Below, piece by piece: positions 36,814 through 49,607 of a stretch of DNA of 64,000 nt. The DNA lies in contig JACDQD010000005.1 of assembly GCA_019843655.1 (NCBI GenBank), positions 14,659,575-14,723,574 on the forward strand. Reading direction: 5' to 3'. The stretch is from Lethocerus indicus. Lineage: Eukaryota > Arthropoda > Insecta > Hemiptera > Belostomatidae. Below the pieces are notes generated by a model. The model made no database searches. It was given only the letters and a program-made list of their open reading frames with translations, and had not been told where the DNA came from. Each line of letters begins with the position of its first letter. Positions within the stretch are counted from its first letter, which is position 1. The translations under genes were made by a program, and so were the position numbers.

Positions 36814-39417
36814 GTATTTTTATCACCGTGAGTACAGAAGTAGAATGTTTACTTATCAGTAAACATGGACGTCGGGGCGGCATCTTCCGCGTGCATGCTA
36901 CTCCGGCTATCATGTGGTCTTTCGCTTATCATTTCAAATAATAGCTGGACGGAGTGTCTTTTTTTCGTTATGAAAATCGCGCGAGAACGATTCCAAGTTA
37001 TATAAGGCGGACTAGGGGGGTGGGGGGGAGTGTGACTACAGAAGCGGGTATTGTGGGGCGGTGTCTCAGAGCGGGGATTAATTGTCGGGCAGGGTGGGGG
37101 TTCTTTAAATGTCCCTTTCTTAATTGACACGGGGCCTTAGAGCGACAACAATAGAGCCATTATTTTTTCTTGTAACGGACAGGGGCGGCCCCACGAGGCC
37201 CCGAGGTCGCCCTATTTACCGAGACCGGAGCCAACTAACTAGCGGAGGCCACACTCACCCACCTCCCCCCCTCCCCACGCCACAATAGCCGCTATAATTT
37301 ATGCGCTTTTAACATCTAGAAATCGTCCGACCAACTGGACCGAACATTGTAGCAAACCGGGGCCGAAGAGAATCATTCCAACATTATTTTTTATGACCGG
37401 TAAAATTAAAATGGTTTATTTTTCAATGCCGATTCTGCTCAAATGCGTACTCATTTCCTGAAACCTGAAACATTTTTCTCTATATTTGCAATGCTAACTG
37501 GAATGCCATTCCCGATGCACATGAGAGAGGTAAAATTATGAGGGGATAGGAATATGTTATCGTAGTACCGGTATTAGAACTCAAGTTTATTTATGTTATA
37601 GGATCGTTTCTTTATAAGCTGTTTTATGTAATAAAATTGTAGTTATACAAATGTAATCAAACAGTGCAATAAGCTAATGAGTTACATTAATGTTTATGAT
37701 TCAAATAACGAACAGTTACAATCATCATAAATATGTTAGGATTCATAATATAGTTAAGTAAAATAGAAAATTTTATTGATATGAGTTTCTAGTCTGAAAA
37801 TGTGCGCTTTCGACTTTTAAAAGTTGTCGCTGTTTGTCCCCAATCGATTGCGAATGTCGTACAATAAATATTGCAAAAACCTAGAAATGTTGGGCGTCGG
37901 TCACAATAATATTTCAGTGCTCCGGCATTCTACGCGTTTAACCGCGGTTAATAATCGTACGGTATCGATCTGTTTGAAATTATAAACGGAATAATGCCCG
38001 GCCGCTTTGGGGAACTCACGCAACAGCGAAATATATAAAGTATTTGCCGCAACGAATGTTAAAAACGCTAGAAATTGAGATCCTAATCTGCGCGCTTTTC
38101 TGTCCGAGAGACGCAATACGGTTTGGAATCGTGTCGGCCACCAGAGACGGTGTAACTCAGACCCGATGTACAACCAACTCCTGTAAGTTTGTCATCCAAA
38201 ACTTATTCACTTATTAAAATTATTAATTAGAATAAAATAAATAGTTTAATACTGCTCATATTTCGATTCATGATATCGGCAGTATTTCAAATTTCAGATA
38301 AGTTGTATGTGACAGTAATGTTTAGCTATAAAATAACCGATTGGTACAACATGAAATGGGACGATTTCGGCCGCAGCACCCGTTGTTAAGTTTAAACTAT
38401 GACAATTTGTCTGGAATATTTTCTTCTCTTATACTACGTATAAAGGCCGATGTAACGAATGTTAATGTAGGGTTGGGAGTTGTCGTTGTCCAGTCGCTTA
38501 TAACTGACCTGCGGGTAAAAGATCCTCGGAGTTGGCAAAAAGAAGAGTGGGCACCCTTTGAACGGTAATCAGGTCCCGTAACAACGGGACGGGCTCCATT
38601 TTCTTCTTTATTTTCCTCCCTCTTGGTCATCCCTGACCCGAATCCGAGCTTTCCCAATTAGAGCGAGCTCCCGACCGGCTCTAGATTATCTCCGGGATAA
38701 TACTGCCTCAATTTCACCTCTCGGCCATTTTCCCCGCGGAACGGGTTCAATTTAAAAAAATTATACGGGGCATTTCTGTTGCCATTTGTCTTCTGAAATT
38801 TACTACAAATTTCGGGTCTTTAGCTAGACCGGTATCTGCTGCTACAGTTAGCGACGGATAAATTATGATTTATACCTAATGCCCGAAACTAATTACTTCA
38901 TTCTATTAGCATTCGCCCCCTCCCTTGGTACAATTAAATATAGAACATTAGGGATTAATAATATGATGAGATAACACAATCTCCACGGATGCGATAATCC
39001 CAGGAATATTGAAAGTTACCTGCAACCTTAACATTTGAAAAGCTAGGTTATTAAAACAATTACGTTGTACGCATGAATTGTAGTTAAAACGCTCAGGTAT
39101 TTCTGATGAACAAACACACGAGAGTACATTACTTAATTAGCCGCGCCCGTTGCGAGTTGAAAACAAGATTCTTACGACGGTGTTAAATCGCCGTTAAACA
39201 TTTAATCGGGGCGTGCACGACCCCGTGATCTCTGCCCCTGATATATGTCACGAAGGCGATAGAAATGGCGTATCAGCAATGCTGCTTCACATGCTTGGAA
39301 AAATGTTATCGCCACCCAGCCTATGATCTGTGTTTCAGCTATCATACACACGAGAATATCTCATTTCTAATAATACAATTCGTATTAATCGGAGTGATAT
39401 AAAAATTCTATTTGATT

Positions 39418-39700
39418 ATTGTTTTCAGACAAAGAAGTTAAAATTTGTGTTCTAAATTGAAGATATGTTAAATCGTAAACAAATAAAAATATTTAATACG
39501 GGATTCTCAATCCCAGTGGTTTCTCAGAACCAGTGCGAACAGCGTAACATCTAAACGGCGCAAGCGATACTAGGCCCGCATCATTGTTCCATCTTGCGTT
39601 TAGTATTTTGATCGCCGCGATTTTATTCAAATTAATATTTCCTCTTAACGTGACCAAATTAAGGACCATATTTAATTTTAATATATGTATTTTTGTGTAA
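39418..39700 (+). repeat. Dispersed repeat, copy A, with hairpin core
   Basis: About 280 bp closely alignable to 43093-43365 in the same orientation. It begins at a pyrimidine-rich TTGTTTTCAG and ends in an AT-rich tail. The 62-nt core (39556-39617) starts CGGCG and ends CGCCG; its arms pair again at ATACTA with TAGTAT. A minus-strand open frame covers it, but of nine differences from copy B that I counted over about 138 nt, eight would change the protein, so it does not behave as coding. It carries a short insertion relative to copy B near 39505-39530. The family is not one I recognise. Confidence 0.8.
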
Positions 39701-42523
39701 ATATTTCTATTGAGCAAAAAATTTCCGAATTTTTACATAAAATGAGATAGATAAAATTCGTTTAATTTAAACACTTAAAAATATTTAATGGAAAACAATT
39801 ACCAAGCAAGTGGTTCCTATGGTATCATTTCATTTTTAAACGCCACATGATCGTCATTTAAACTCGCACACAAGTAAATGTAGGAGATTGTGGGCAAAGT
39901 GTATGGGTTCGACGTAAGCCAATCAGGAACAGAATCAACAAGTGACCTCCTAAAGAACCCCGAGGCGATCCCTTAAGAGCATATTTTCCTTCTATTAAGT
40001 GAACAAAAAATGAGAACGGTTTTCTCTTTTCTCTCTCTGTTATCTCTTCTCCTCGGAATATTACTAATCGGCCCTGTCTGCCGCCGGCTCTTTTTAACCA
40101 TTTAATCATCCCTCGTCCGTTTGTCCTCAATACGTTCTCTGCGTCCCCCTAGTAAGTATTCTTTATGTCTAATATTCTTTCTAGTCTATGAATGTTTTAA
40201 TATTCGATTTTATAAATACTGAAATTTACCGAGAATTAAGTTCTTATGTATTAAGGTTTCAGATTATTATTCGGGTGACCGTAATATATTATTGAGCTGT
40301 CAATAAATCAATTCAACTGTACAAATATACGCGTGCGATGTCATTATTTGCAATACTTACACTTCAGTGTACCCTAGACTGCAAGACATCCGTGTATGAA
40401 ATACATTAGTACACAAGAGACAACCTGTTCAGATATCCAGCAACTGGATCCATGCAATTTTTATTGAAATTAAACAAATGAGGCTTGTCAATTCAAAAGC
40501 TTCAGACCACTCTAATGCAATTTATCGAACGTAAAGAAGCAATTTGATTCCTTCGTTTATTTATTCTTTGTACGGAAAATCACATTTTATAGTGTCGTGC
40601 GTTAATATAAACGTGAGATCGGGTCCAAAGGTCAAGGTAGTTCGGAAAAGGTTGGGTTAGACTGCTCCTACTAATTTGTCTAGGCTCGAGCCACGTTTTG
40701 TAAATGGAACGGTCCTAGGTGCCAACATCAGCGGTGTCAAATAATAAAAAAAGAAAAAGAAAACATTTTAACTAAAAAAAAGAACTAATTTTAAACTGCC
40801 GTTTGAGTTAACCCGGGTAAATTTCCAGGTAGAGGATTAGGCGGTGCCACGGGAATAAGTCCCCATCACCAATTTAAAATAACGAGCCGCCCCGCCTGCC
40901 TTCCCCGGCTTTCTGCCTCCGAAATATTTTTAATCTCCCTCCATTATAAATAGAACTGGCGTATAGAGGAAAGAAAAGATAGGGTGTCGCGTTTGTCTCG
41001 GTTTCGCCAATGGAAATATTTACCCTGCTCGGGTGTGGCGCTCCCGCCAGATAAACTGGTAATTCCAGATCTCTATACAGAGCCCATATCTACACGGCCG
41101 CCGATCGTTAAATTTGAACGACCCTGCTCATAAAGATAGGAATCCGGGCGAGAGTGTTGAAATATTATAGTTCTTCCGAACACGATAGTGCTCAATTTTA
41201 TGCAACAGGACCGATATGGGTATAGAAAATGGGTGGAATAATATTTTTTTCGAGATTAAAACCTTAACCACTCAGTTTACCGTCATTTGAACATGGCTCC
41301 TATTTTTTAAAATGCGGTCGACGCCTGGTATAGGTGTAACCTGCCGCCCATTACGGTAAATAGGCGGACCCATTATGATGCGAATATTGGGTGACCTAAA
41401 CCTGTCACGCGACAGTCGCTAATAGGGCGCTGTGTCCCTGTGTTGCGCTCCGTTAGGTAAAACTGCCTCAGGTTCTAACCGAATTTACCACTTAAACCTT
41501 ATTCGATGGTTCGCAGATGGATGGTCAATCCGAGTACATGAGAATACATCCTTATTGTTCATTAATTCGAGGGTCGTTTGCTCCTCTCATTTAGCAAGCC
41601 TATGTTGGGAATATAAATTACTATATATAGATTAATAATAGTGAATGTTTAAGGTTGTTTAAATAAATGTTGCTTGTGGTACTTTTAAATAAAAGCAAGT
41701 ATTAATGATAATAAAGCAGATATTAAAAATTGATATTTATCCAAGTTGACCAACTATCCTGGTTGTTTCTGAAAATTTATAACGATATACAAAATCAAAT
41801 ATTACACCTAAATTTTTAAATCCAGTTAATGCATTGGAGTTAGTGACACCCAATTTAATCAATCGAAATTTATTTATCAAAAGAAAATTCGGTCAAGCAG
41901 AAGAATCGGGTTCCTTAGAATTTAATTTTCCTGTGAGGAATTGAATTTCCCTCGATTACGAATTTCAACTCAGATCATTTTTACTTATTTAATACTTATT
42001 ATACGTCATAGAATAATACGGTATTCGATTCATTGGGTTTCTCGCCAATGTAAACGTTCGGTGGGGCCCATTGAAACGTTAACTCCTTAACCCGTCTTGA
42101 TTATTAGTCGCTGTAATTAAGACAGTTATTTACACGCAAGACACGTTAAGGTAGTCGGCTCTTTACGATCCTGGATGCTCGAAAGGGCACAGGTCAACCG
42201 CTTCTCACGATGAGAAAATCAGGTGATTGTCATCCTATTATCGATTTAGCAGGGTAAATGAATGTTCATAATTTATTAAAGCTACCGTTTTACTTTCTTC
42301 TTAACTTGAAATAATTATCCAATATTCTGAAATATTATCCGAAATTAAATAGATATTACCACTAGAATTGTGCTAGGTTTTCCTAAATATAGTTATTGAT
42401 TTTTTTTGAGAAAGGAAATGATTGAAGTGGCCAACTATTTTACATTATTAACACTTCATAAAGGGAAGAATATTTCAGTTGGTATTATACGTTATTATTA
42501 TAACAATCGTTTTGTTTGCAATG

Positions 42524-42544
42524 AAAACGCGTTAAACGCGTTTT
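42524..42544. promoter_or_regulatory. Perfect palindrome with two ACGCGT sites
   Basis: AAAACGCGTT, one central A, then AACGCGTTTT: ten-base perfect arms. Each arm holds ACGCGT, the hexamer bound by MBF-type factors in fungi; its role in animals is unclear. A dimer-binding site is one reading, but there is no gene start next to it. Confidence 0.35.
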
Positions 42545-42754
42545 GAGCGAAGGAAATGTTCTGAAGGGTTAGCATATAAACATTTCTTTCCACCAAACTG
42601 CGTTTATAACATTGTTTTTTTCTCCGAATCGATGGCGACCTGTCGATTGGAGGAGCCTGGTTTAACGTAAGTTCAGCACTCCCCGGGGCCCTCTATTAAC
42701 CGGGCTCGGTGATTCGGTAAGCTTGCCGAAATTATTCATTTGGGGCGCCCCCAA

Positions 42755-42766
42755 CCCCCCCCCCCC
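42755..42766. repeat. Poly(C) run
   Basis: Twelve consecutive C within a C-rich stretch, in a locally GC-rich island (42640-42930). Confidence 0.9.
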
Positions 42767-43092
42767 ACTCTCGGAGGTCAGCACAATCTAGCCGAAGGGT
42801 GCATTATACATGGCATTTTAAGGCAAAATCAGCGGCCGAAAGCCTTGACGGAGCCCGACCCTCCACTTCCACCTGCTGCGCACACCTGAATGGCTTGGCC
42901 TTGGATGACCTATTAATTTGTGGCCTGCGAAACAAGACCTACTTATTATATATTCACAAATTTACGCACGAGTTCTTATTGACCAGAACACAAAAATTAA
43001 ACTGCTCAAAAACATAAAAGTAAACTGCGAGCAACTAAAGCAATTACTATGCCATGAACAGAGGAACATTAAATACCTAATATATAATATTG

Positions 43093-43365
43093 TTTTCAGA
43101 CATAAAAGTTAATTTGTGTTCTAAATTGAAAATATGTTAAATCGTAAACTAATAAAAATATTTAATACGGGACTGAGAGAACCAGTGCTAACAGCGTGAA
43201 ATCTAAACGGCGCAAGCGATACTAGGCCCGCATTATTGTTCCGTCCTGCGTTTAGTATTTTGATCGCCGTGATTTTATTCCAATTAATATTTCCCCTTAA
43301 CGTGACCAAATTAAGGACCATATTTAATTTTTAATATATATATTTTGTGTATATATTTTGTGTAT
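43093..43365 (+). repeat. Dispersed repeat, copy B, with hairpin core
   Basis: Second copy of the repeat at 39418, same orientation, about 3.7 kb downstream. The core hairpin is 43208-43269, with CGGCG and ATACTA on the left arm and TAGTAT and CGCCG on the right. Both copies share flanking sequence on each side of the core, unlike copies C to E, so A and B are the closest pair. They lie upstream of the junctophilin exon on the + strand. Confidence 0.8.
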
Positions 43366-45890
43366 GTACTTTACGAAATGACGTTCGGAGGGAATTTTAT
43401 CAGAGGCTGTTCTCGGTGACCATTGCACGGAGCTTCACTAGCTAGCTCATTTGTAATGGTCCTATTTACGCACTATCTATCGGCCCGAATTGCATATTCA
43501 TAATACAGTTTATAATACACACCGGTCTTTATAGGAGCGGATCGATAGGGGATGTAATTGACATCAATAAAACAAAATTGATTGCGAGCCCGCCTCATCA
43601 CCGCAGGGGTTATGTAAATTCAATGTTGGTACAACACCACTTGATTAAACATTCGGAAAAATCCACTGTCAATAGCCGAAGGGTTAATTTTGATTTAAAT
43701 TTCCGGACAATTGCGAAATTTCTCAGGATATAGTGCTGATTGCACAACACTGTATAATTCGTAATATTACATAACTTTACGCCGATTCGTAGAATGTTCA
43801 GAAGGCGCCAGTAACCAACTGAACGCCGTGAAGAAAGCTATCCGTTTAGAGGAAGGACCTCGTTAGCGTGTTATAATAAGGGCAATGCTCCTGTCGGTTG
43901 ACGGGCTGTGTGTCGACTGGCCGGCAAAGGTTAATGTCGCCGTCAGGCCGGCCGTCGGCTAATCGATATGAAAATGTCTGCTAACGTCGTCTCGCTTCAA
44001 ATGTCCCAGGCAATTACGATATGACCGGCTAATCGGAACTCCCCGCAACCAGCCCAACCTGAAATATCCGACTATCTTGGTGGAGTATTCAGTGACAAAT
44101 GTCGCTTTACCTCCCGCTAGATACACTAGATACACGCTACGCAATAAACAGTACACAGTCGCATATGCTTCGAGTTATCAACTTTCTTACTTTGTACGAA
44201 TTATTTTCGTGCGTTTTTTATATTGTCATTTAACTGAACACACAGTCAGTTTATTGAAGATTCGGTTCCCCCTTAGATTTGTTTACTGCCTGTAATTTAT
44301 GTACTATACGCAGGCACCGTTATGTACCAGCGCACTATAGGAATATTGTGAGACATTATTTTTTCTCTCTTCGGAGGTTTTTCAAAACTGATAGGAGACA
44401 CGAAGAAGTTGGAGTGATTAGTATAATTTGAAATAATAAAATAATTTTAAATCGAGTGTAGAGAATTTTTCCCAGTTTAATAATTGGAATTATTAAAGCC
44501 ATAGTTTATTTGATGCCGATGGTTGTCGGGGATTTGCACGGTGCTAACAGGACGACTAACAGTGCGGCCGAATATTTGGTATTGGGAACTGCCGCGGCCT
44601 CTCAAATCAACAAGTGATGAATCACATACGAGTCACCGCCCATACCCTGGCCGGCCGGGCCTCCTCTCCTTTCATAATCACTGGCAAAACTAAACCGATA
44701 AAGTCATCTCAATTTATATCTCTTACCAGGTAACTGGTATTTTCCAGTCAAGAAGTATTCCCTCTTCAAAAAGATCGGAATCCCTTTTATTTGCTTACTT
44801 ATTGTACGTCTCATTAAACTAATTAAGTATGGCAGTAAAGTTCCGTAGTTACTATCAATGAAGAAACTTCCGGCCATCCAGGAATGAGTTCAACCGGTAA
44901 TAATTAATAACAATTAATCGTCATATTATTTTCGATTTTGAGTTGACAATATTTCAAGTAATTTATTGCATTTTCAACTTAATTGCCTTTTCGTGAGGAC
45001 GGGACAACGGTAGTATTACGTCCTATCTTATAGTCTCATCGCGGCGGCGGCTAAGAGGCCGTCGACCTTTGGGTTGAACAAAACGGACAGAAACTAATCT
45101 GAACTCGTCAGAATGAAATTAGCTTCCGTATATTTCCGATAATTCGCAATTGGATCTCTCGCACTCCCAGTCGGTTTGGTTTCCAGCTCTCCAGCTTTGA
45201 TGATGCAAGCTCAATTCACCTCAAAGGTTTACGGGTTCGTTCGAACATGACGACGAGCAGGCATTGGCAGACGAGTATTAAGCCCGGCTTATTTAATTTC
45301 GGAACGTTTTTCTGTTCAGTTCATTAAACTCATAATTTTTACGTCTACTCTTATATCCTATTAACTCAACCGTCAATTAATCTTTGAGTCGTATCTTTAT
45401 TTAATAAGTCTTACAAAAAAATGTAGTGTAGAGAATAATTTCATTGTGTAAGACATGTAATTTTGTGTTTCTTACAACTCTGGTAATACAAACTCGTGCT
45501 TATCGCGGTAACAGGTTTGAAATAAATGAACCTGTTTTTTATAAATTCCGCAAACGTATATTATTTATTATAATCGGACAATCGTAGCTCATAGTGTTTT
45601 GTCATGGCCTATGTCGGAGCAGTTTTCCTACCAAATGAGATCCAAACGAATGAGTGGCCATATTCGTAGAAATTATGTTTTACCAAAAGTCGCTTTAGAG
45701 GAATAGAGTAAGGAGACTTATTCACAAAATATCAAAGCAAATTCTACGGGGGGATATTCATTAAGAACTATACTTTTTTATTCACTCGGATTCTGTTTTT
45801 AACAGATGCTCAGGTTCTATTTTATTTTGCTGGGTATGACTAGTGAATTGTGTGATATTGTTGATAACTGTGTCGGTACGGTTTTTGCAG

Positions 45891-46102
45891 TGGGTCGGCG
45901 TACGAGGGCCAGTGGCAGAACGGGAAACGGCACGGTCTGGGAGTTGAGAGCCGAGGCAGATGGCTGTACAAGGGGGAGTGGACCCAGGGCTTCAAGGGCC
46001 GCTACGGGGTCAGGCAGTCCGCCACAAGCAACGCCAAGTACGAAGGTACCTGGGCCAACGGACTGCAGGACGGGTACGGATCAGAGACATACGCCGATGG
46101 AG
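45891..46102 (+). CDS. jp: Junctophilin internal exon (MORN repeats of the first MORN block), partial gene
   Basis: Junctophilins tie the plasma membrane to the endoplasmic or sarcoplasmic reticulum at junctions in excitable cells; their N-terminal MORN repeats bind the plasma membrane and a C-terminal helix sits in the ER. The exon is 212 nt: one base completing a codon, 70 full codons and one trailing base. The encoded stretch holds three MORN-type units, at about residues 4-18 ([15 protein letters not shown]), 26-41 ([16 protein letters not shown]) and 50-64 ([15 protein letters not shown]), ending ETYADGG. This order and spacing match the first MORN block of junctophilins as I know the family. 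The acceptor is a pyrimidine-rich tract ending TTTTTGCAG and the donor is AG/GTCAGT. The 5' intron is phase 2 and the 3' intron phase 1, so skipping this exon would shift the frame and it is probably constitutive. The N-terminal exon and the exons for the later MORN repeats, joining region and membrane anchor are not visible. The frame giving a longer ATG open frame here (45806-46171) is a shadow. Confidence 0.93.
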
Positions 46103-48807
46103 GTCAGTCCCAAATTATCTTTCTACAATTCGCGACTTGAAATAAATAAACTCTCACGTAAGAAACCGTAGGAATTAAATCCGACTATCGCAACTCCCCT
46201 GTTTCCCCTGATGAAAACGCCACATTCTCAATCTCGGCCAGATTTACCTCTGGCAAATTTTGTTTAATATTCTGAGGTTTGTTTCGAGTCGAATTTTGAT
46301 TAACTTCTTAACTCGTAAAATACGGAATCTCGCTTTTTTTGGGGTAATAATTTCATACCTCAAGAATTCATGCGAGTATTTTAACACCGGCATTAAGACC
46401 GATAACGTTATCACCAAGTTATCATTTCGAATATTCATTTTGAAATTTTCATATTTACGTTTCACGCGAGCCGTTATTTGTTGAAATATTTAATTTTTAA
46501 AAAACTCTTAGAAAACGGGTAGTAGTAACAGGTAGAAAAACTGGAGCAGTCGGTTGTAACATTCGTGATCGCAGTGGGAAAAAATGCTGAATTTGTTTAT
46601 TCGGTTTGCGAGAGCGAACATAAATCGGCGCATTCATTATTCTGGTCTTCTCTCGCCGACGTCAACTATTCCTAAACCGGCGTCTGGCCTGCTTCCAAAA
46701 CCGTTTTGTTACCACGATAATACCGTGAGCATCGATCGTTTACGCTATTTTATAAGCCTCCTATGACCGGTCAACCTGTTACACGCAGTTGAAAAATATG
46801 AAACAGGTTCGGATTTTATTGTCGCTAGGTAAAATAACTTGATAAATTTAACCAAAAAATCGCTACAATAAAAATAACATTCGTTAACATAAACTACATT
46901 TTTATGATATTAAATTACAAATTAAGTTAAAAATTAAATTTGTTCGATTGGTAGTGTGAGCGAATGGGAGATACGATATTTGGGTATTTGTTTACGTAGA
47001 TATGGGCATTGTTGATCGGAGGTTCCGGTTTCGGCCAACACCACAATTAGGAATTTTCAAACTTTCAATGGCGACGTTCGGCGTGTTTAACTTACTTCAC
47101 AAGTCCTCTTCAGATCCGAAGCATTTTTTCTTGTTAAATTTCACTTTGAACGAAAGTTGTCCTGGAAACGTGTTAGTCGGCGGGGACAAGTGGAAATTGG
47201 AGTGCTCAGAGCGGGGAGTAGGAGCGGTGGCCCACTCCAGATTTCGAAGAGTCTTCATTGTCAGAGTGACACCACTTGGCACTTGTTGCTCCAACTGCGA
47301 CAATGGCCGGCAAAATGGGGGATTTTAAAAAAATACTGACAAACCTATTCGATACGTTCAATGATTCAATAGACTTGCTCGATCATTATAGAAAATATTA
47401 AACGATATTCATGAATGAGCATAAGCATTGAGCTACATGAAAACGATTCTAAAACTGATGTCGCTTTCTCCTTTCATCTAGTCCAAGTATTCCGACCAAT
47501 TTCATCACTCTTAAGGGAGGCGGTATTATTTCAACACAGTTATTTGGGAAAAAGCAAGTACTGAACCGTAATCGGTTGGGCTCTAGTGTTTTAGAGGTCC
47601 CCTAAAAAAATGACTTGTACATAGATAAAGTAGGGTGTTGGGTAGATAGAGGTTTGGCATCTAAGACTACCGAGAGCCCATCGGGGAATCGATCGGTTTT
47701 TTCTATCCACAAATTTGAAAATGAAAAAGTCGGGACAGTCTAAAACCTCCCGAATGCGACCTAGCCGCTCGGTAAATAGAGCCCCTCCCCCCTATTCCCG
47801 CCCAACAGCCGCCTCGAGCCTTTGATCTGCCCATAAAACGAGTCAAGTTATTATACGGCGCTTCCGTTCCGATTAACTCGGAAGGAAATTTAAAAAAGTA
47901 GCAGAAAAAGTTACCGGCGAAATTACCCGAAAAAAACGACCATTCATTTCAAACGATAAGTTCATCGCATTATAGCACTCCAGTCGGTTGTTCCGACTGC
48001 TTTTTTATTTTTGGATAAAATTGGACGGCCTTGTCAAACGCACTGCCGAACGCGTAATAATTCGAAATAATTTCGCTTTATTAAGCCAGGTTAAGCGGGA
48101 AGTTTGTCCGTATTCATCCTGTACAGTTTAGACAATATGAGAAGCGCTGGAAATATCGGTTGGGGAGGGAGGACAGCTTGGTTGTTTCGGCGAGGCCTAG
48201 AATGTGTCGGGGACAGGCGCCGCCAATTCAGGTTCAGCCGGTTCTGGCCCGGAGTATAATCGTCTCCATTATGCAGGCGATTGATGAGAGCTAAAACCGC
48301 AATCGGGAGCCGCTCGACTAATTCGTTCCGATTGTCGGGGTCCTATTGTCGGGCCCCGTCATCAATCCGGAGCGGACACTCGCCCCACCCATTCGCCCGT
48401 GGTCTCCACCTCGCGCTACTATTTCAATTTGTTAAACTTTCATTCGATCGAAACTAAATCTCTGAGCGACCTTGTTTTTCACACAATCTAAAATTCCCTC
48501 CCTTCATATAGCAAAGTTGACAATGGAACTCTGAACATTGTTCAGTCGTTCAATTAGTCGGTCTTTCATTGAGTCCTGCCCCATGTCCCGTCACCTCACA
48601 ATTTTCATAGACAGGAATGAGACCCTAATTAAAGCGGTCCAAAATAAACCTTACAGGAATATAAGAATATCAGAATTGTTCGATATCGAAATATTATAAA
48701 GGGAATGTAATTCCCGACATTAGGGCTCGCGAGTGTAGAGAGAGGGGCACTTTCTTTATACGAAGGAGACCGACACTTCTGTACGAGTTAGTTCTGGGCC
48801 GGCTCAC

Positions 48808-49035
48808 GCTCAAGGTTGTAGAGAATATATATTGAGTATTATTAGAGTTGGCGTAGGCGTCCGAGGAACAGCACATCCAACTCTCCCGACCGCTCTCCGA
48901 ATAGAAACCATTGTCTCTGTCCGCACTTATCAAGGATAACCCGTCCGATTTTTTATCGTGCCTAACGGTAACTTTCCCGGAAGGAGAGGCTGTACGTTTC
49001 CCAGAGGAAAGGTTCTGACCTTTAGACTCCGACAT
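48808..49035 (-). CDS. Possible exon of 76 codons, Ser-rich, minus strand (unidentified)
   Basis: Reading leftward from 49035, an ATG immediately follows GTTTTATTTCGAACTAG, which could be an acceptor. The frame runs 76 codons exactly in phase 0 to a reasonable donor, AGC/GTGAGC (donor bases at 48807-48802). If unspliced it continues to TAA at 48694, 113 codons in total. The peptide begins MSESKGQNLSSGKRTASPSG and is rich in Ser, Asn, Asp and Lys, typical of a disordered region. I do not recognise the protein. It would be on the strand opposite junctophilin, about 2.7 kb away. Confidence 0.35.
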
Positions 49036-49212
49036 CTAGTTCGAAATAAAACTCCCATCTTAATCAAGAGTCATATATTGCACACAACATCTTGTCTTAT
49101 CGTGTAGCGGGGAAATTTCGCGAGAAACAGCAATGTGATAGTTGCAAGCTGGAATGGAACAAGAAACCGGTATCGTTTAAAATAGCAATTAGGAAATATC
49201 CTATACGAAAAA

Positions 49213-49213
<1 letters not shown>

Positions 49214-49253
<40 letters not shown>
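49214..49253. repeat. (TA)n microsatellite
   Basis: About 40 bp of uninterrupted TA on the 3' side of the junctophilin exon. Confidence 0.95.
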
Positions 49254-49257
<4 letters not shown>

Positions 49258-49607
49258 ATATGTATATTGTATATAAAAAAATATGTGAATAGAAATTTGT
49301 GTTTCATAAATACGTGTTTGAAATCATAAAATAAATTTGACCACGAGCCGTGACATAAAAATAGAATATAATAAAACCCAATATTGTGAACAAATTTTTA
49401 AGACGTTGAAAAGAATATAATCGCAATTAATTTATCATTGAGATTAGCGTTAATTCTTGCAATTGCCTGTAACTTTTAGGCACTTTGAGCCTACTTTAGA
49501 GTGGTTTCGGCATCTCGCCAATGACAGTAGCATTCCGATTAGGCAACTGAACATACAGACTCGACCTGACATACATACGAATGTTGGCTTCGTCTAAGCA
49601 TTAAGAT

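Larger units (their letters stand above)
34900..39415. other. No gene recognised apart from one possible exon
   Basis: It contains the (AT)n array at 35817, the possible exon at 36699, GC-rich islands at 35990-36240 and 36740-37380 with G and C runs (37015-37033, 37260-37276), and AT-rich DNA. Nothing else is supported. Confidence 0.55.
39705..45885. other. Probable junctophilin intron, 5' side
   Basis: The sequence upstream of the exon carries repeat copy B, the ACGCGT palindrome, the poly(C) run and GC-richer islands (40840-41130, 42640-42930, 43860-44070). I searched by eye for the upstream junctophilin exon (FDFDDGG and GGW-type MORN codons) and did not find it. Confidence 0.5.
46103..49600. 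other. Probable junctophilin intron, 3' side
   Basis: No further MORN-coding exon is visible. It holds the (TA)n array at 49214, GC-richer islands at 47760-47840 and 48130-48420, and the minus-strand exon candidate at 48808. A segment at 49502-49538 resembles part of the 55703 foldback. Confidence 0.5.

Noticed and set aside
3078..40953. TATAAATAG at 3078, 6582 and 40945 as core promoters
   Set aside because: Three hits to a 9-mer are not far above chance in AT-rich DNA, and none is followed by a supported transcript.
39493..43321. Similar minus-strand peptides in repeat copies A and B, read as a conserved protein
   Set aside because: Eight of nine base differences I counted change the residue, so there is no sign of protein-level constraint; the shared unit is the DNA/RNA hairpin.
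45806..46171. A 121-codon frame over the junctophilin exon
   Set aside because: It is a shadow: the MORN repeats are read in another frame bounded by splice sites.
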